NCBI RefSeq assembly: GCF_000972845.2
Contig: NC_040022.1
Coordinates: 18,840,713 to 18,904,712, forward strand
Length of the DNA: 64,000 nucleotides
Reading direction: 5' to 3'
From: Larimichthys crocea
Lineage: Eukaryota > Chordata > Actinopteri > Sciaenidae
Each line of letters opens with the position of its first letter. The first letter of the stretch is position 1. This document shows positions 22,746 to 34,300 of the stretch, one piece after another. The notes under the pieces are model-generated. The model saw only the letters and a list, made by a program, of their open reading frames with translations, was not told the DNA's origin and did not search any database. The position numbers and the translations under genes are program-made.

Positions 22746-25324
22746 TAAAGGGAATTTTGGGGGGAAATTATGCTAAACTGAGTGTCTGAAAGAGTGACAG
22801 GCCTGACTGATTTGAGCTGCTGTATTTTGTAACTAAATTTGTCCACTTCCATTCTCTATTAACCAAACAGCACTGGCTATTTTCAGAGTTTCCACTGTTC
22901 ACTTACAGGAAAGAAAAATATAATTTAAAGGTAAATTACCATCCTGGAAATTTACACTATTGGAGCTCTGCTTCAGTAGCCTATTTTTAACTGCTGGAGT
23001 TTCCTCTGAAGAAACCGGCTGCCAAACTAAACTATAAAACAGATTAGTTGCTGCAGGGTTTTGACAGCCACTTAAAGTAACACAGAAAGATCATCGAGGG
23101 CACGGCTGACAAGATCTTTAGGAAGACTATTTTAATGGACAGATGCTTTAGTGTTGTGATGAAAACTGATGATTAGTAACATAAGAAACATACCTGTCTG
23201 TGTAAATGTTTGGATATAAATTCTAGGATCCTGCGGCTGCATTTCCCAAAAGTGAAAATATAAATCCTTCTCTTCCATAATCATAAATCCCTGAATTGGG
23301 TCTGGCAAAGGACTTTCATTGCCTTTGTATTAGTCATCCTCTCTGTATTTTTCGTTTTATTTCCCCTCATCTTGTCACTGTAATAAGATCCCCACTCCAA
23401 AAATGCTAAAAATGTATATTTTCAGATGCTTTTTTCTTATCTGTTAATTATTCCTCCATGCAGCTCATTATATAAAAAAACATACCTGAATAAATACAAT
23501 AACACAGAGGCAAAACCAGGCTGCTCTGAAATTGCAGCCTTTGCCCAACCAATTTCTGCCACAGACTAATTGTTCATTTTATCTAATGTCTTTTTTATTT
23601 GTTTGAAGACAAATATATAATCTCCATTTCCAGGTTTACAATATTATTCCACGCCGGCTAGCCCGCAATAACCATAATGTGTTTACACAAAAGGCAAAAC
23701 AACAGTTTTATTTTAGTACAGTGTTTTATTTACATTCAGAATCATAAAGTTTTACAGTTCAAACACAGACACATCCCGCACCTAGATGATCTGGCTTGGG
23801 AGAGGCAGAACCCAGCCTTTTTTTTCTCTCTCTATCTATATGTGAGTGTTTCTAAAGAGTGGCTCAGTTTAAGTGGACTGCTTCAAATGTCAGGGAGGTG
23901 GAAACATAATGTGGCTCAAAAGAGGTGGAGCTCTGTTTAAATGGTGGATCTGGCTCATCTGGGCACACACTTCAATGGTAGAAATGAGTCACCATATTCA
24001 TTTAAAAACATATTTGCAGTGCGGGCGGTGATTAATAAGCTCCGCCGATGGTGCTTGAACATGGGAAAGAGTGGTATAAAAACAAAGAGTTGCAGTCATG
24101 GTTATCTGGTTACCAAGGGAACTAACCCTGCAGAGCTGAGTGGTCCCATCCCAACATTCAACACTCAGTTATACGACATAAGCTTCCATTTATTTTCATT
24201 TCAATTGGCTTGCAAATAGAAAAAAAAATAGCTGCTACAAATAAACTCCTTTGGTGTCCAATTGTTGGAAACAGCCTCTTGTCGGACACACAAACACTTA
24301 ATCTAATTAAAGGTGATATTAAAATGCTGGTGTGAGTTTTGAGAATATAACTCACTGGCCGTATTATATCAACATCTGGTCTGCATTATTTCATTACATG
24401 ATGCCCTATTCAAATAGCAGGGAGTTGAGCCATATACAGCAAATAAAGATGACTCACCTCAGTGAGGTGAGGCCATGTGTTTGCTATTAGTCAAATTTTT
24501 CCAGATAAAAAGGCGTTGAGCCTGAGGAGATATAGTTTCTCTGGAGTTAGTGCATTGGTGCAGTTCCCCCATAGGCCTTCTGGTTTTTTCCTACAGTTAA
24601 AGTCAGATGGACTGGAGACTCCCAATCCTCTCAAAGGTATGAATGTAGGAGGTATCCTGTGGTTGTCTGGATGTTTAAACCCGTCCAGGGTGTTTCCCTG
24701 TCGACCACCCAATGTAGGCTGGAATAGGTAGACAGAGAGATTGCTTCATCTAAGTAACAGAACATGCATACAAAGTGCAAGTTTAAGTGTCTCTTTCTGA
24801 GCTGACTTCCTCTGTGGTGTTTACTGTGACCCTATACAACAAATTCCTTCTTTCTAATTTATCTGAGAAAATTCTGCTCCTGGAGATTTCATGAAAGCGC
24901 CACTTTCCCACCTAAATAAGCCTCTTTACTAACAAATTTTAAGACTACAAAACTCAAGGCTCATGCCTTTCCCACATTATTCATACAGGAAATTTACTCC
25001 AGCCTTCATTTAGCATGATTAAATACTGCAAACAAAGCATTTCCAGCCATGTATTTGTCTGTTATGTTTACTATTTATTTATTATCCTGCATTAGTAGGA
25101 TGCATCTGCTTGATGGATTTGACTTGAGATAATATTGTGAAAATCATGAACCCTTAAAAACTTTAAGGTCCAGACATTAATCAAATGCTAATTGATACAG
25201 CTGGTACCGTCAGGATCATGGTTCACCGAGTTCACCTCCTCAGCAGCATTTTTAAATGGGAAAGTAAAGTTCTGAAGAGCCACAAAGTAAATATGTGCAA
25301 ACAGTCAAACTGAGGCCAACGTCC

Positions 25325-25860
25325 TCATTAAAAGGAAGGTTTGACATTTTGTGAAATACACTTATTCTTTTTGTTGCCAAGGGTTAGAGGACATGATTCA
25401 TTCCACTCTCAAGTTAATATGAGACTACAGCCTGGAGACAGTTAGCTTAGCTTATCTATGGCAAATGACAGGGAGAAGAAACAGATGGAAATAAGTAGAC
25501 CGGCTCTGTGTGTAGGTATCAAAATCTACCTGCCAGCACCTCCAAAGCTTACTAATTAATTCATTTTATCCCATCTGTCTAATCTGTACAAAAACTGGCA
25601 GAGACTCCAGGAGGTGACTGCACACTGCCAAGAAATAACTGAGCTTAAGTGGTGCCGTTGTCGGAGTTTGGACAGAGCCAGGCTAGCTGTTTCTTCCTCT
25701 TTCAAGTCTTTGTGCTCAGTTAAGATAACTGCCTCCTGGCCAGAGCTTTATATTTAGCACACACATCAGGGTGGCATCAATCTTCTAGTCTACCTGCAAG
25801 AAGTCAGACGTGCATATTTCCTCAAACTATTACTTTAAAGGCTATACACTTTTGTATTAT
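25325..25860. repeat. Foldback-like dispersed repeat family D
   Basis: The left half reads 'ggaaggtttgacattttgtg' and later 'cagttagcttagctta'. The right half carries the reverse complement of related phrases ('gttaagataactgcctcctgg', and the end 'cctcaaactattactttaaa'). So the two arms are imperfect inverted repeats around a centre near 25590. Other copies or arms lie at 20500-20575, 35440-35905, 37432-37520, 47035-47955 and 60200-60265. No transposase frame is present. Confidence 0.65.
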
Positions 25861-25919
25861 AATGACATTTAGGTGAATGTGGTCGACCTCTGTGGCTGTG
25901 AAATGAAGCCAATGCAGAA

Positions 25920-26290
25920 GTGCCCAAAACTGCAGTTCGTCAGACGTCCGCTTGAGGCTGGCTACAGAATGAGTCAATTTTCATAAGCCCCCATGTTAAA
26001 ATGTCCAACTTCACAGCAGAAATAATGAAAATGTTTTGGCCTCTATAGATAATTTGTCCATTCATTAAAACTGTACTGAGGGTGAATTTCTGTATAACTC
26101 ACCTGTTTAAATTATATTAAGGCTTAAAGTTAGGTAAAATTGACAGCATGGCTGCTTTGATTGACAGGGGGTTCAGTTACAGGTGGCTTGTGAGAACACC
26201 CAGGCATCATTCAGCCTTAGTTACACCCACGATTCATGTCTTTGTTAATTTTTGGATTAGTGGTTTCAACATTGCAGAGTCTATAGAAGA
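25920..26290 (+). repeat. Dispersed repeat family B, near-complete copy
   Basis: It starts 'aactgcagttcgtcagacgt', continues with 'cataagcccccatgttaaaa' and 'tccaacttcacagcagaaat', then 'aaggcttaaagttaggtaaa' and 'acccaggcatcattcagcc'. It parallels 21975-22325 and 47525-47690. A short internal deletion removes 'aacatgtttacagcctgg', which the other copies keep. Confidence 0.75.
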
Positions 26291-29200
26291 GGACTCACAT
26301 TTCTTATTTTCAGGTGATTACACATGAACACATACTTGAATATTATACTCAATTTCTACCACATTCTGCCAATAGCGTCAGCTGCCCAAATCTTCCTTTA
26401 ATCTTCCTCTTTTCCTTTTTGGTTCCGTGCCTTTAAACTATGTTTGTCCCTATTCCAAAGAAGACACAGGAAGTTATCGGTTTAGGATTGGAAATTCTCT
26501 CTTGTTTCCTCTCACCAACTCTTTCACCAGACTCCCCAGACAAAGCTATGTCCCAATACAGCGGATTCAAGGAGCATAATACAATTAAGTAGTTTCTGAC
26601 GTCAAAGTTCGAAGAAGTTTGAAGAATCCCGGGGAAGAGCGGCAATAATCCAATACAGATGTTTGTAAAGAAAAATAAGCACTGATACATGCATAATACT
26701 TCTTCAAGTATGTTTCCAATGAGTTACAAGGAAGAGACAGGAAATAGTGTAACGTGGCTCCCTACAACAGCCACATGACTAAGTGAGAAATAATGAGAAG
26801 GGTGTGTGGCAATAAGAGCACGGCTTCCACACAGTAACTGGGTTTGTGGGAAGGTCAGCTTTGTACTCAGCCGCTCTGACAAACACAGCAGGCTTTGTGT
26901 TTATTGACCTATAAAGTGCATTGAATGCCGAAAAGCAGCTGATCTCACATCAGTCTGCGCTGGGTGCGTTCCAGTTTGTAGATATCAACACAACATCTGA
27001 TTCGTATTTGTCAGTGTGTCAGATTATACAAACAGAATACAAATTGTGACACAGTGCAATGGGACACTGTAGCCAAATACAACCAAGAGCAGGTTACTGA
27101 ACGTGTCATATTTCTACAATTTACCATGTGATTGTTGCAATGAAAGTGTTGTCTATTATAAACTAACAAATCTGTTACTCAAACTGGACTTCCTGAATCC
27201 AGTCTCATGTCTGATGAGCACATGGAGGAGGGATACAGAGTCCTTGTGTGAGAAGATACTAGGGTGAATATCTGTGGACAGGGGTGTTGTTATAGCAAAA
27301 GCAAAGACGTGGCAATGTGACATCAAGGACTTACTATGTTACTCAAAATGTTTGAACTGATATATATAGCTCTCTGTGTAATGCCTGATATAGACATTAC
27401 ATTTGTTTCAAATTTCAATACCATGTACAGAAATTGAAGATCTAATTATCGTTAGGCAATTATATAACTTATTTAAATAAACAAATGCTTTGAATTACAT
27501 GGTCATTTCTAGCAGCCAACCAAAGTTCGCTCAAAACAAATTTAAGCGAATGTATTGTTGTTTCAAAGTACTAAGGCCAAAATTGGCAGGCTGATCTCAG
27601 CCTTCAGAAACATGTTTGTTACCAGAAAACATTTACAATCACAGACAGCATTTGTACAGGCTGTTAGACACTAACTAATCTAATGCAGCTGGGCAAAATT
27701 ATATCAATATTGTACCGCACTGTATTCGCACAGTGAACAAAATCAAGTTTATTTACTGACTCGCATGCTATGGACCTGTCACCTGTCTTTGAATAGACCT
27801 ATAGACCTGAGTGCACATTGTGTGTATAGTAGACTGTAATAATACATGCATACAATGGCCACACAGTGCAATACTTTCGGTTTAAGTGCTACAGGAAGTT
27901 GCCTCTCTCAGGTCTCAGAGCACCACACCCATCACACAGCCTCACACAGTGCATCATATTAAATCACGCCTGACCACTTGCTTGCTTTGACTAAGCCAAA
28001 AATGATTAACTATAATTAATTCATCAAATAGCATCAGACTGCTCTAGGCAATTATTTGTTTTGGACCGCACAGACCTGATTCTGGGGTATCGCAGCTGTC
28101 ATTCCTAACCATATGCAAATATGGGTGTGGATGCACAGAGGGTAACGCATAGAGAACGCCTATGTACAGTGACTGCAATTTTGTGTTACACCCCTGGATA
28201 CATGAAGCAACACACCAACACAACAGCGTCACACACAAACGTGTAGTGTCTTTTTAAAATGCAAATCAACAAACGTAATTTAACCTGAGCTGATTCAGAG
28301 AGTTCATTTTGCATAAACAGATCATTTTGATTCATTTTCCAAAAACATATTTTGTTTTTTTCTTTCTTGCACTCCACCAGTCAGCCAGATGTTGGTTTAT
28401 TTATTTTAACAATCCTCTTTATCTGTTTGTGTAATTCGACGATGAACTCTTCTTTGACAAGAAAAAAAATGTTGATAGAAACTGAAAGCAGTCAGCCAAA
28501 ATTGTAATTTGTTCACTTCAAAAACTAATTAAACATGGAGTAAAGTATACACACAGTAATGTGTGAGTGCAAAGCCATTGTCTGTGTGTGTGTGTGTTTC
28601 TTCGAGTAAGAAACTAAGAACTATGAAGACACACTGAAGACACACGACCCTTTTTAACCCTCTCAACCAATTAACGTGCCGATGAGTGATCTACCTGATG
28701 CTGGGTGTTAAATTAGTTACAGCATTTGACGTGCATGAACGCATTCCTATTCGTGTTAACAAGAAGACACACTTGCGCACAGGAAGCTTCAGCCCTCACC
28801 TGCAGCATCACAAATGAATTCAATAAAGTGTCAACACGTGCAAGCCAAGTCACCAACCATTGTAGTGACAAATCGTTCACGTGCAGTCAATCAGGCTGCA
28901 GGAACTGGATGCCCAGAGAAAGACGTCATCTACTTGAGATGAGACAATTTACAGAAGAAGAAGAGTTTCTGAAGCACCTGACCTGAGTATTTCTGTTCTA
29001 AGTGTGATCTCAGAGTACATTTTGTCTCCAGAAAACAGTATAAAGACACTTGTACCCTAGGGGGAAAAAAGTGAGGGGACTGATTTTCTGAAGTGACAGA
29101 GCACTCTGTTCATGGACCTTAATGGAGTCTCTCTGTGCCTTAGACTGAGGCTGAGAGGATGACAATCACACTAAGTGGTTTTTCACACAGGTTAACAAAA

Positions 29201-29949
29201 GAAAAAGCTGAACAAAAAGACAGACACAAGATGGAGAATAAGAATGAGTGCCCTGACTGTATAAAGTGGATGTTTGAATTTGTGTGTCCTCCTTTTGCTT
29301 TAATGCAAAGAGCTCTGTTGCCACCTGCTGGGGAGATGACATGACTAAAGTTTGATCATGGAACAGAACAAATGTGTGATATTATACTGACATGTGAGAG
29401 CAAAAGACAAAGATGTTGGATTTACTTTAGAGGAAGATTTAGAGGACATAGTGGAGCATTTAGCAGCAAAAGAGCTAAATATTGTTCCATAAGATTTGTC
29501 AACAGTGCTCAAAGGATACTGGACTTATATCGGTCAGGTGGAAACAAACACAACTTCAGTGTTGTTCCATGTCTTTGGCCTCCTGAGAGCTGCAGAAACG
29601 TTGACATTATTTCTTAAGCAGATATGAACATGCTGGCAAACTGTTTCCAATTTAAACATCCAGCAGATACAAAGCAACATTAGCATTCACTTGGAGTTGT
29701 GTTTCAGTCCACATGATGAATGCGAGTCCAATATTCACTCTCTTTTAGCTCTGTATTTTAGTTCCTGAGGGAAATATCTGTCTCTTTAGCAGCTAAATGT
29801 TCCACTAAGCTGCTCAACAGATAGTGTATGGAGGATTTATCAGAGTTTTTTCTCTGAAAACAGCTGCCTGCAAAAAAAAACCTGTAAAGTTGTGGACTAG
29901 ACAGTTGAGCTGAAAATGTGAAAGCTGCAGATTTAAATTCAACATTAAT

Positions 29950-30205
29950 TTGTAATAAATGTCATTTCTGTGTGGAGTTTGCATGTCCTCCCCGGGTCTG
30001 GCTTTTCTCCAGTCCAAAGACATGCACCTAACAGGTTGGTGACTCTAAATTGCCTTTAGGTGTGAACGTGAGTGAATGGTTGTTTGTCTCTATGTGCCTT
30101 GTCCAACGTGTACCCCGCCTCTTGCCCAAAGTCAGATGGGATAGGCTCCAGCCCCACCATGACCCTGATGAGGACAAGCGTTTACAGATAATGGATGGAT
30201 GGTGA
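29950..30205 (+). mobile_element. LINE 3' end, same family as the insertion at 7298-7435
   Basis: The phrases 'agtttgcatgtcctcc', 'gtccaaagacatgca', 'ggtgactctaaattgcc', 'gtaccccgcctcttgcccaa' and 'ataggctccagccccacca', ending in ATGG units, are the standard 3' end of a very abundant fish LINE (RTE/Expander-like from memory). This copy points the opposite way to the one at 7298-7435. No coding part is left. Confidence 0.8.
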
Positions 30206-30914
30206 TAATGTCTTTAAAACGCACACAGATAAAGTAATCCAAAGAAGAAGGGGCTGCATTTTCTGAGCTGTGAACAAAACCAGGTACAAAATCCATCAAA
30301 ACACAGTATGCTTCACTGAACCTCTATGTTCTCAAACTGCAGAGCAAGCATGGCATAATTATGTATGTATTCCAAAATTACCTTTCATATGATTTGACCT
30401 GAAAAAAGTTGCTATATTATTCCAGCTCTGCTTTGGGATATTTTCAGCCTTTTAATGGATCTACAGAAGCAGAGCGCAACCAGAAGAATAAAAAGTGTCT
30501 GTGTGTCAGCACTGAGAGAAGAACACCTCAGAGAGGAGCATGGAACATGGTGGAGCTACAGCAGATTCAAAGCATATGTTACTGTCAGCTACTTGTGAGA
30601 CCACTAATGCTTTCTTGTCTACGTGTGCTGTAGAGATACGAGTTCCTCTAACATAATATTAATCCTCATATGACAGGGGGGAACCAAGAGCATCTCAAGG
30701 ACCCTTGGGGGCTCCTGGAATCTGCTGGGAGACAGTGATTTGGGGATTTGTTTATTCCCTGTGATGCCACTAGATGTCATACAACCAAACACCAGCTGTA
30801 GCTGCTGATGGTGTCAGAGTCAGTCTTCATCTGTTCCATTTTACACCCAGTTTAATGACTAACAAGCGTCCACTGATTCTGAGTATTGATCGCTCACTCT
30901 GATCCGTTAAGTGT

Positions 30915-31345
30915 CTGAATTGATCCCGCGGTGCTTCGAGGAAAAAACAATCATGTGTTGAGATCTGTGCGTCATCGGGACACCGGCGGCGGCAGCGGCG
31001 GGTGGCCGCGACGCGTAACTGCTTCTCCGTCGTGCCTCAGACCTGAGCGAAGGGGGGTCAGTAAGTGCACACACCGATCACCGATCAGCGCGTTAATTGA
31101 ATCCACCAAACAACCAATCCGTCGCGACCGGAGCGCCTCAATCCGGATGACCTCCGGAGTGACGCGTGTCTCCGGTGAGAATGCGGAGGGAGCAGCGCCG
31201 GAGGAGATGCGCATATCTGCAGGTACTCTAGCGCTGTCGTAAAACAAGAGACAAGAGGGAGTCAGCGAACATTAAAGCGATGCCAGGGGTAACCAAGTAC
31301 AATTTAGTAGATGACGCGCACGATTTAAGGATCCCCATGCACAAC
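30915..31345 (+). promoter_or_regulatory. nos1ap: CpG-rich promoter region of nos1ap
   Basis: CpG dinucleotides are dense from about 30975 through the first coding exon (for example gacaccggcggcggcagcgg and acgcgtaactg), in sharp contrast to the AT-rich surroundings. No TATA box is visible. This is the expected form of a CpG-island promoter just upstream of the nos1ap start codon at 31280. The minus and plus open frames here (30931-31247) are GC-rich shadows, not genes. Confidence 0.75.
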
Positions 31346-34300
31346 GACGAGGTGTTTAAGCATGGGGTCTGCTTCGAGGCAAAGGTAAGGACCCTCTGCA
31401 ACAGATACTTTCTGTGTGGCAGGAATACCATTATGTGTCAAACACTGAAATGAGGTCTGCTGCTGTAACAACAACCACTATATGTTTTTCATACAGGCGT
31501 TTACGTGACGTTGATAGTGTTTAATGATGGTATAATACTTTTGATGACTTTGAAGTGTTTGTGATTTCACCAGGTTTGACCTCACAGAGAAGCTTTAACT
31601 GACGAATCTGATGAATGTAGAGAAAACCCATGTACATTTTGGCTTCTGGCACCCAACTAAATTAGTCAATGAGTGTAAAAGGACTGCAACAACGAGTATT
31701 AATTATGATTGATTATTATTTATATATTAAATTATATATATCCACTAACAAAGACCTCACCGGTATGGATATAGATTTAGACAGGTTTATTGAACATTGT
31801 GGATAAAGGTGAACCGAGATACTGTACATTAGGAGAGATGAGGGTCAAGGGATGAGGGAGGGTAAAGGAGGGGATAAAGGAGTTCGGAGATAGAGATGGA
31901 CCAGTGGAGCCACAGTGGTTCCTGTATTTAAATGAAAGAGGGAGAAGGGAAAAGGGGGAGAGATAGAGACAAGTGAACGGATAAGGTGTGCTTAAGTACT
32001 TTATGCGGACATGGCATGAGTTCAAGCTGTCATCTTTGTTCCTTGAACCCAGTTATAAAACTTTTCTTATTTTCTCAATGAATTGAAAAATGATTCTTCA
32101 ATCAATTTACTGCTTATTTATTATGATTTAATTTAAGAAGCTGGAACCATCAAATATTTGCTATTTTCTGATTAAAAAATGAATATCGATTCATCCTTTC
32201 CTCATAGAGGCATTATGTGAAAAAGATGTCAAAACTACATTTGAAACAAACAATCTGCCAGCCCAGCGCTCCCCATGCAATCAGTGGCATTCATTCCCAA
32301 CAAAACTGCCAATCATTAAACCTTTCTCTTTCATTTTGCAGTACATCGGCAGTCTGGAGGTGGGCCGACCTGGCAGCCGAATGGAAATAGTCGCTGCTAT
32401 GAGGAGAATCAGAGTAAGACGCTTACCATTAACCTGACCCCTGTTCAGCCTGAACACGTTAACAATGACCCAGCAGCTGATGGTGGTGCATGCACACTCT
32501 CTCCCTCTCCTGTGTTTTATGTCTCACCTTGTGCTCGTAGGATCCTCAATAACTAGTCCACGTAAAAGCGTACACTCAGATTCAGTGGGCTGTCAGGAGC
32601 AGTTTAAATCACGGCAGGATTCAGGAGGCAGATTTTATGGTTGAGGAGATGTACAGCGAGCAAGTTTATATGTGATACGGTTACAAAAACCAACCAGACC
32701 AGACAAGGCCACTGAAAACACTGCGATGTCTTGTCATTACACATGACTGCAGTGTTACAGAGAAGCACGGGAAGCAGAGGATTTAGTTGCTTGTCAGCTG
32801 TTGGATCTAATCTAACAACCGAGTTATTGTGTCACTCGGAGGTCAGACACATCTCCAATGACACCCAGGAAGGACATAATCCTGATCCCTCGTGTGCAGC
32901 ACAGCATAATGGCCATTTGATTGTACTGGCAAAGACTTAGTGATGCTGTATGTCTGAATGTCTTCGCTGACATATCACTCAGGAATTTCTTTTCAGGTGT
33001 TTACAATTTGTCATTTTAACAGTGTTTGGCTTCATTGTCAAACACTGTGCACACGCAATGCTCAAGGTAATCCAAAGGTTGTTGCTCCAAGTTTATGTGT
33101 TATGTGTTCCCACCTGTCATTAAACAAACACATTTTAATTAAATGTCTTTGTTGTGTGGCTCTTATCTAAAAGGAGAGTTTGTAGAATGTTTTTCTGCGA
33201 GGCTTCAAAGCAAAAAGGAATACACTGAAGACGATGAAAGAAACAAAAGAAATGGAAATATGTTAAGAGACTTATAAATATTTAAATTAAAATATGATAA
33301 ACAACATGATATTAGATGTGGGCGAGATTAAAATTGATAACATAAGAGAATTGAGGCTGTGTTTGAGCACTGTAATTAAATCTCTGCTTCTGAGGAGACT
33401 CACTCTGAATTTTCAAAAGTTAACTTTAAGTACTCACAGTGTCTACAAGGTAAGACTGGAGGTGACACAACCTGTAGTGCATCAGTCGTGCTTGGTGTTA
33501 ATCTGAGTTAGTTCCAGGCCGATGTGCATGAAAATGTGGCATGAACACTCCCCGTGTTCCACTTTGTTGCTCTCTGGCAGCAGTGTGTGCGGAGATGGAT
33601 GGTCCTTCTGTCCTAGTTTACCAGGGGCTGCATTAGCCTGGATAACACATATACATTATGGGAGTTGTGTCCTTCACCTGAGCATCTAAGCTCCCGAGTG
33701 CATGTGGAGGAAAACTCCCACACAACAAGAAGATGGATGATCTAGAAGAGAGTGTAAGAAATTAATTAAGGGCCCTTTGGATCTTCCAGTGAGGAGTTTT
33801 TTGCAGGTCACAGGCTTATAGGCAAACAGTTCCAGATTCATTTTAGCTAAACTCGCCAAATATGACAGACTTGTAACACGTATGCCTTTTCTTCTTTCCT
33901 GTGAGATATTTATTTTGATCAGAAATTCCACTATAACAGTGAGAAGACAGCTCCAACCGAAAATAAAAGACAGCGCTGGGGTGTTATTTTTACACAAACC
34001 AAGGATGCCAGTGAATATCGACGTCCCTCACGCAGAGTGAGCGACAGTCCGTTCACTGAAGAAAACTGGTGATTTTAAAGAACTTCATCTGATCAATTAA
34101 TCATCTGATGTTGGACTCTGTGTTGTTTCACATATATTCTGGTTGTCCTTAGATCTCTGGGCCCTGATATTTGGAGCTTGCAGAGGGAGCAGAGGCTACA
34201 GGCTCCAGCGTTAATCATTGAGAGGGATAAAAGTGCCCCACACATGTCTGCCTCCCTCTGGGAAGTCTGCCTTTGAAAGCTTACACAGCTCCCAGGACCA

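Larger units (their letters stand above)
19965..30900. other. Large intergenic region, no gene recognised
   Basis: No chain of coding exons can be built on either strand. I see dispersed repeats: family D at about 20500-20575 and 25325-25860, family B at 21975-22325 and 25920-26290, family C at 22440-22745, and LINE-tail sequence at 29950-30205. There is also an inverted pair of short repeat segments near 29450-29600 and 29720-29830. The part from about 23500 to 25300 shows no repeat that I recognise and has balanced composition. It could hold regulatory DNA, but I cannot test conservation. Confidence 0.55.

Noticed and set aside
30931..31247. 103-aa plus and 91-aa minus frames before nos1ap
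   Set aside because: GC-rich CpG-island DNA lacks stop codons by composition; no family match and no splice or start context.
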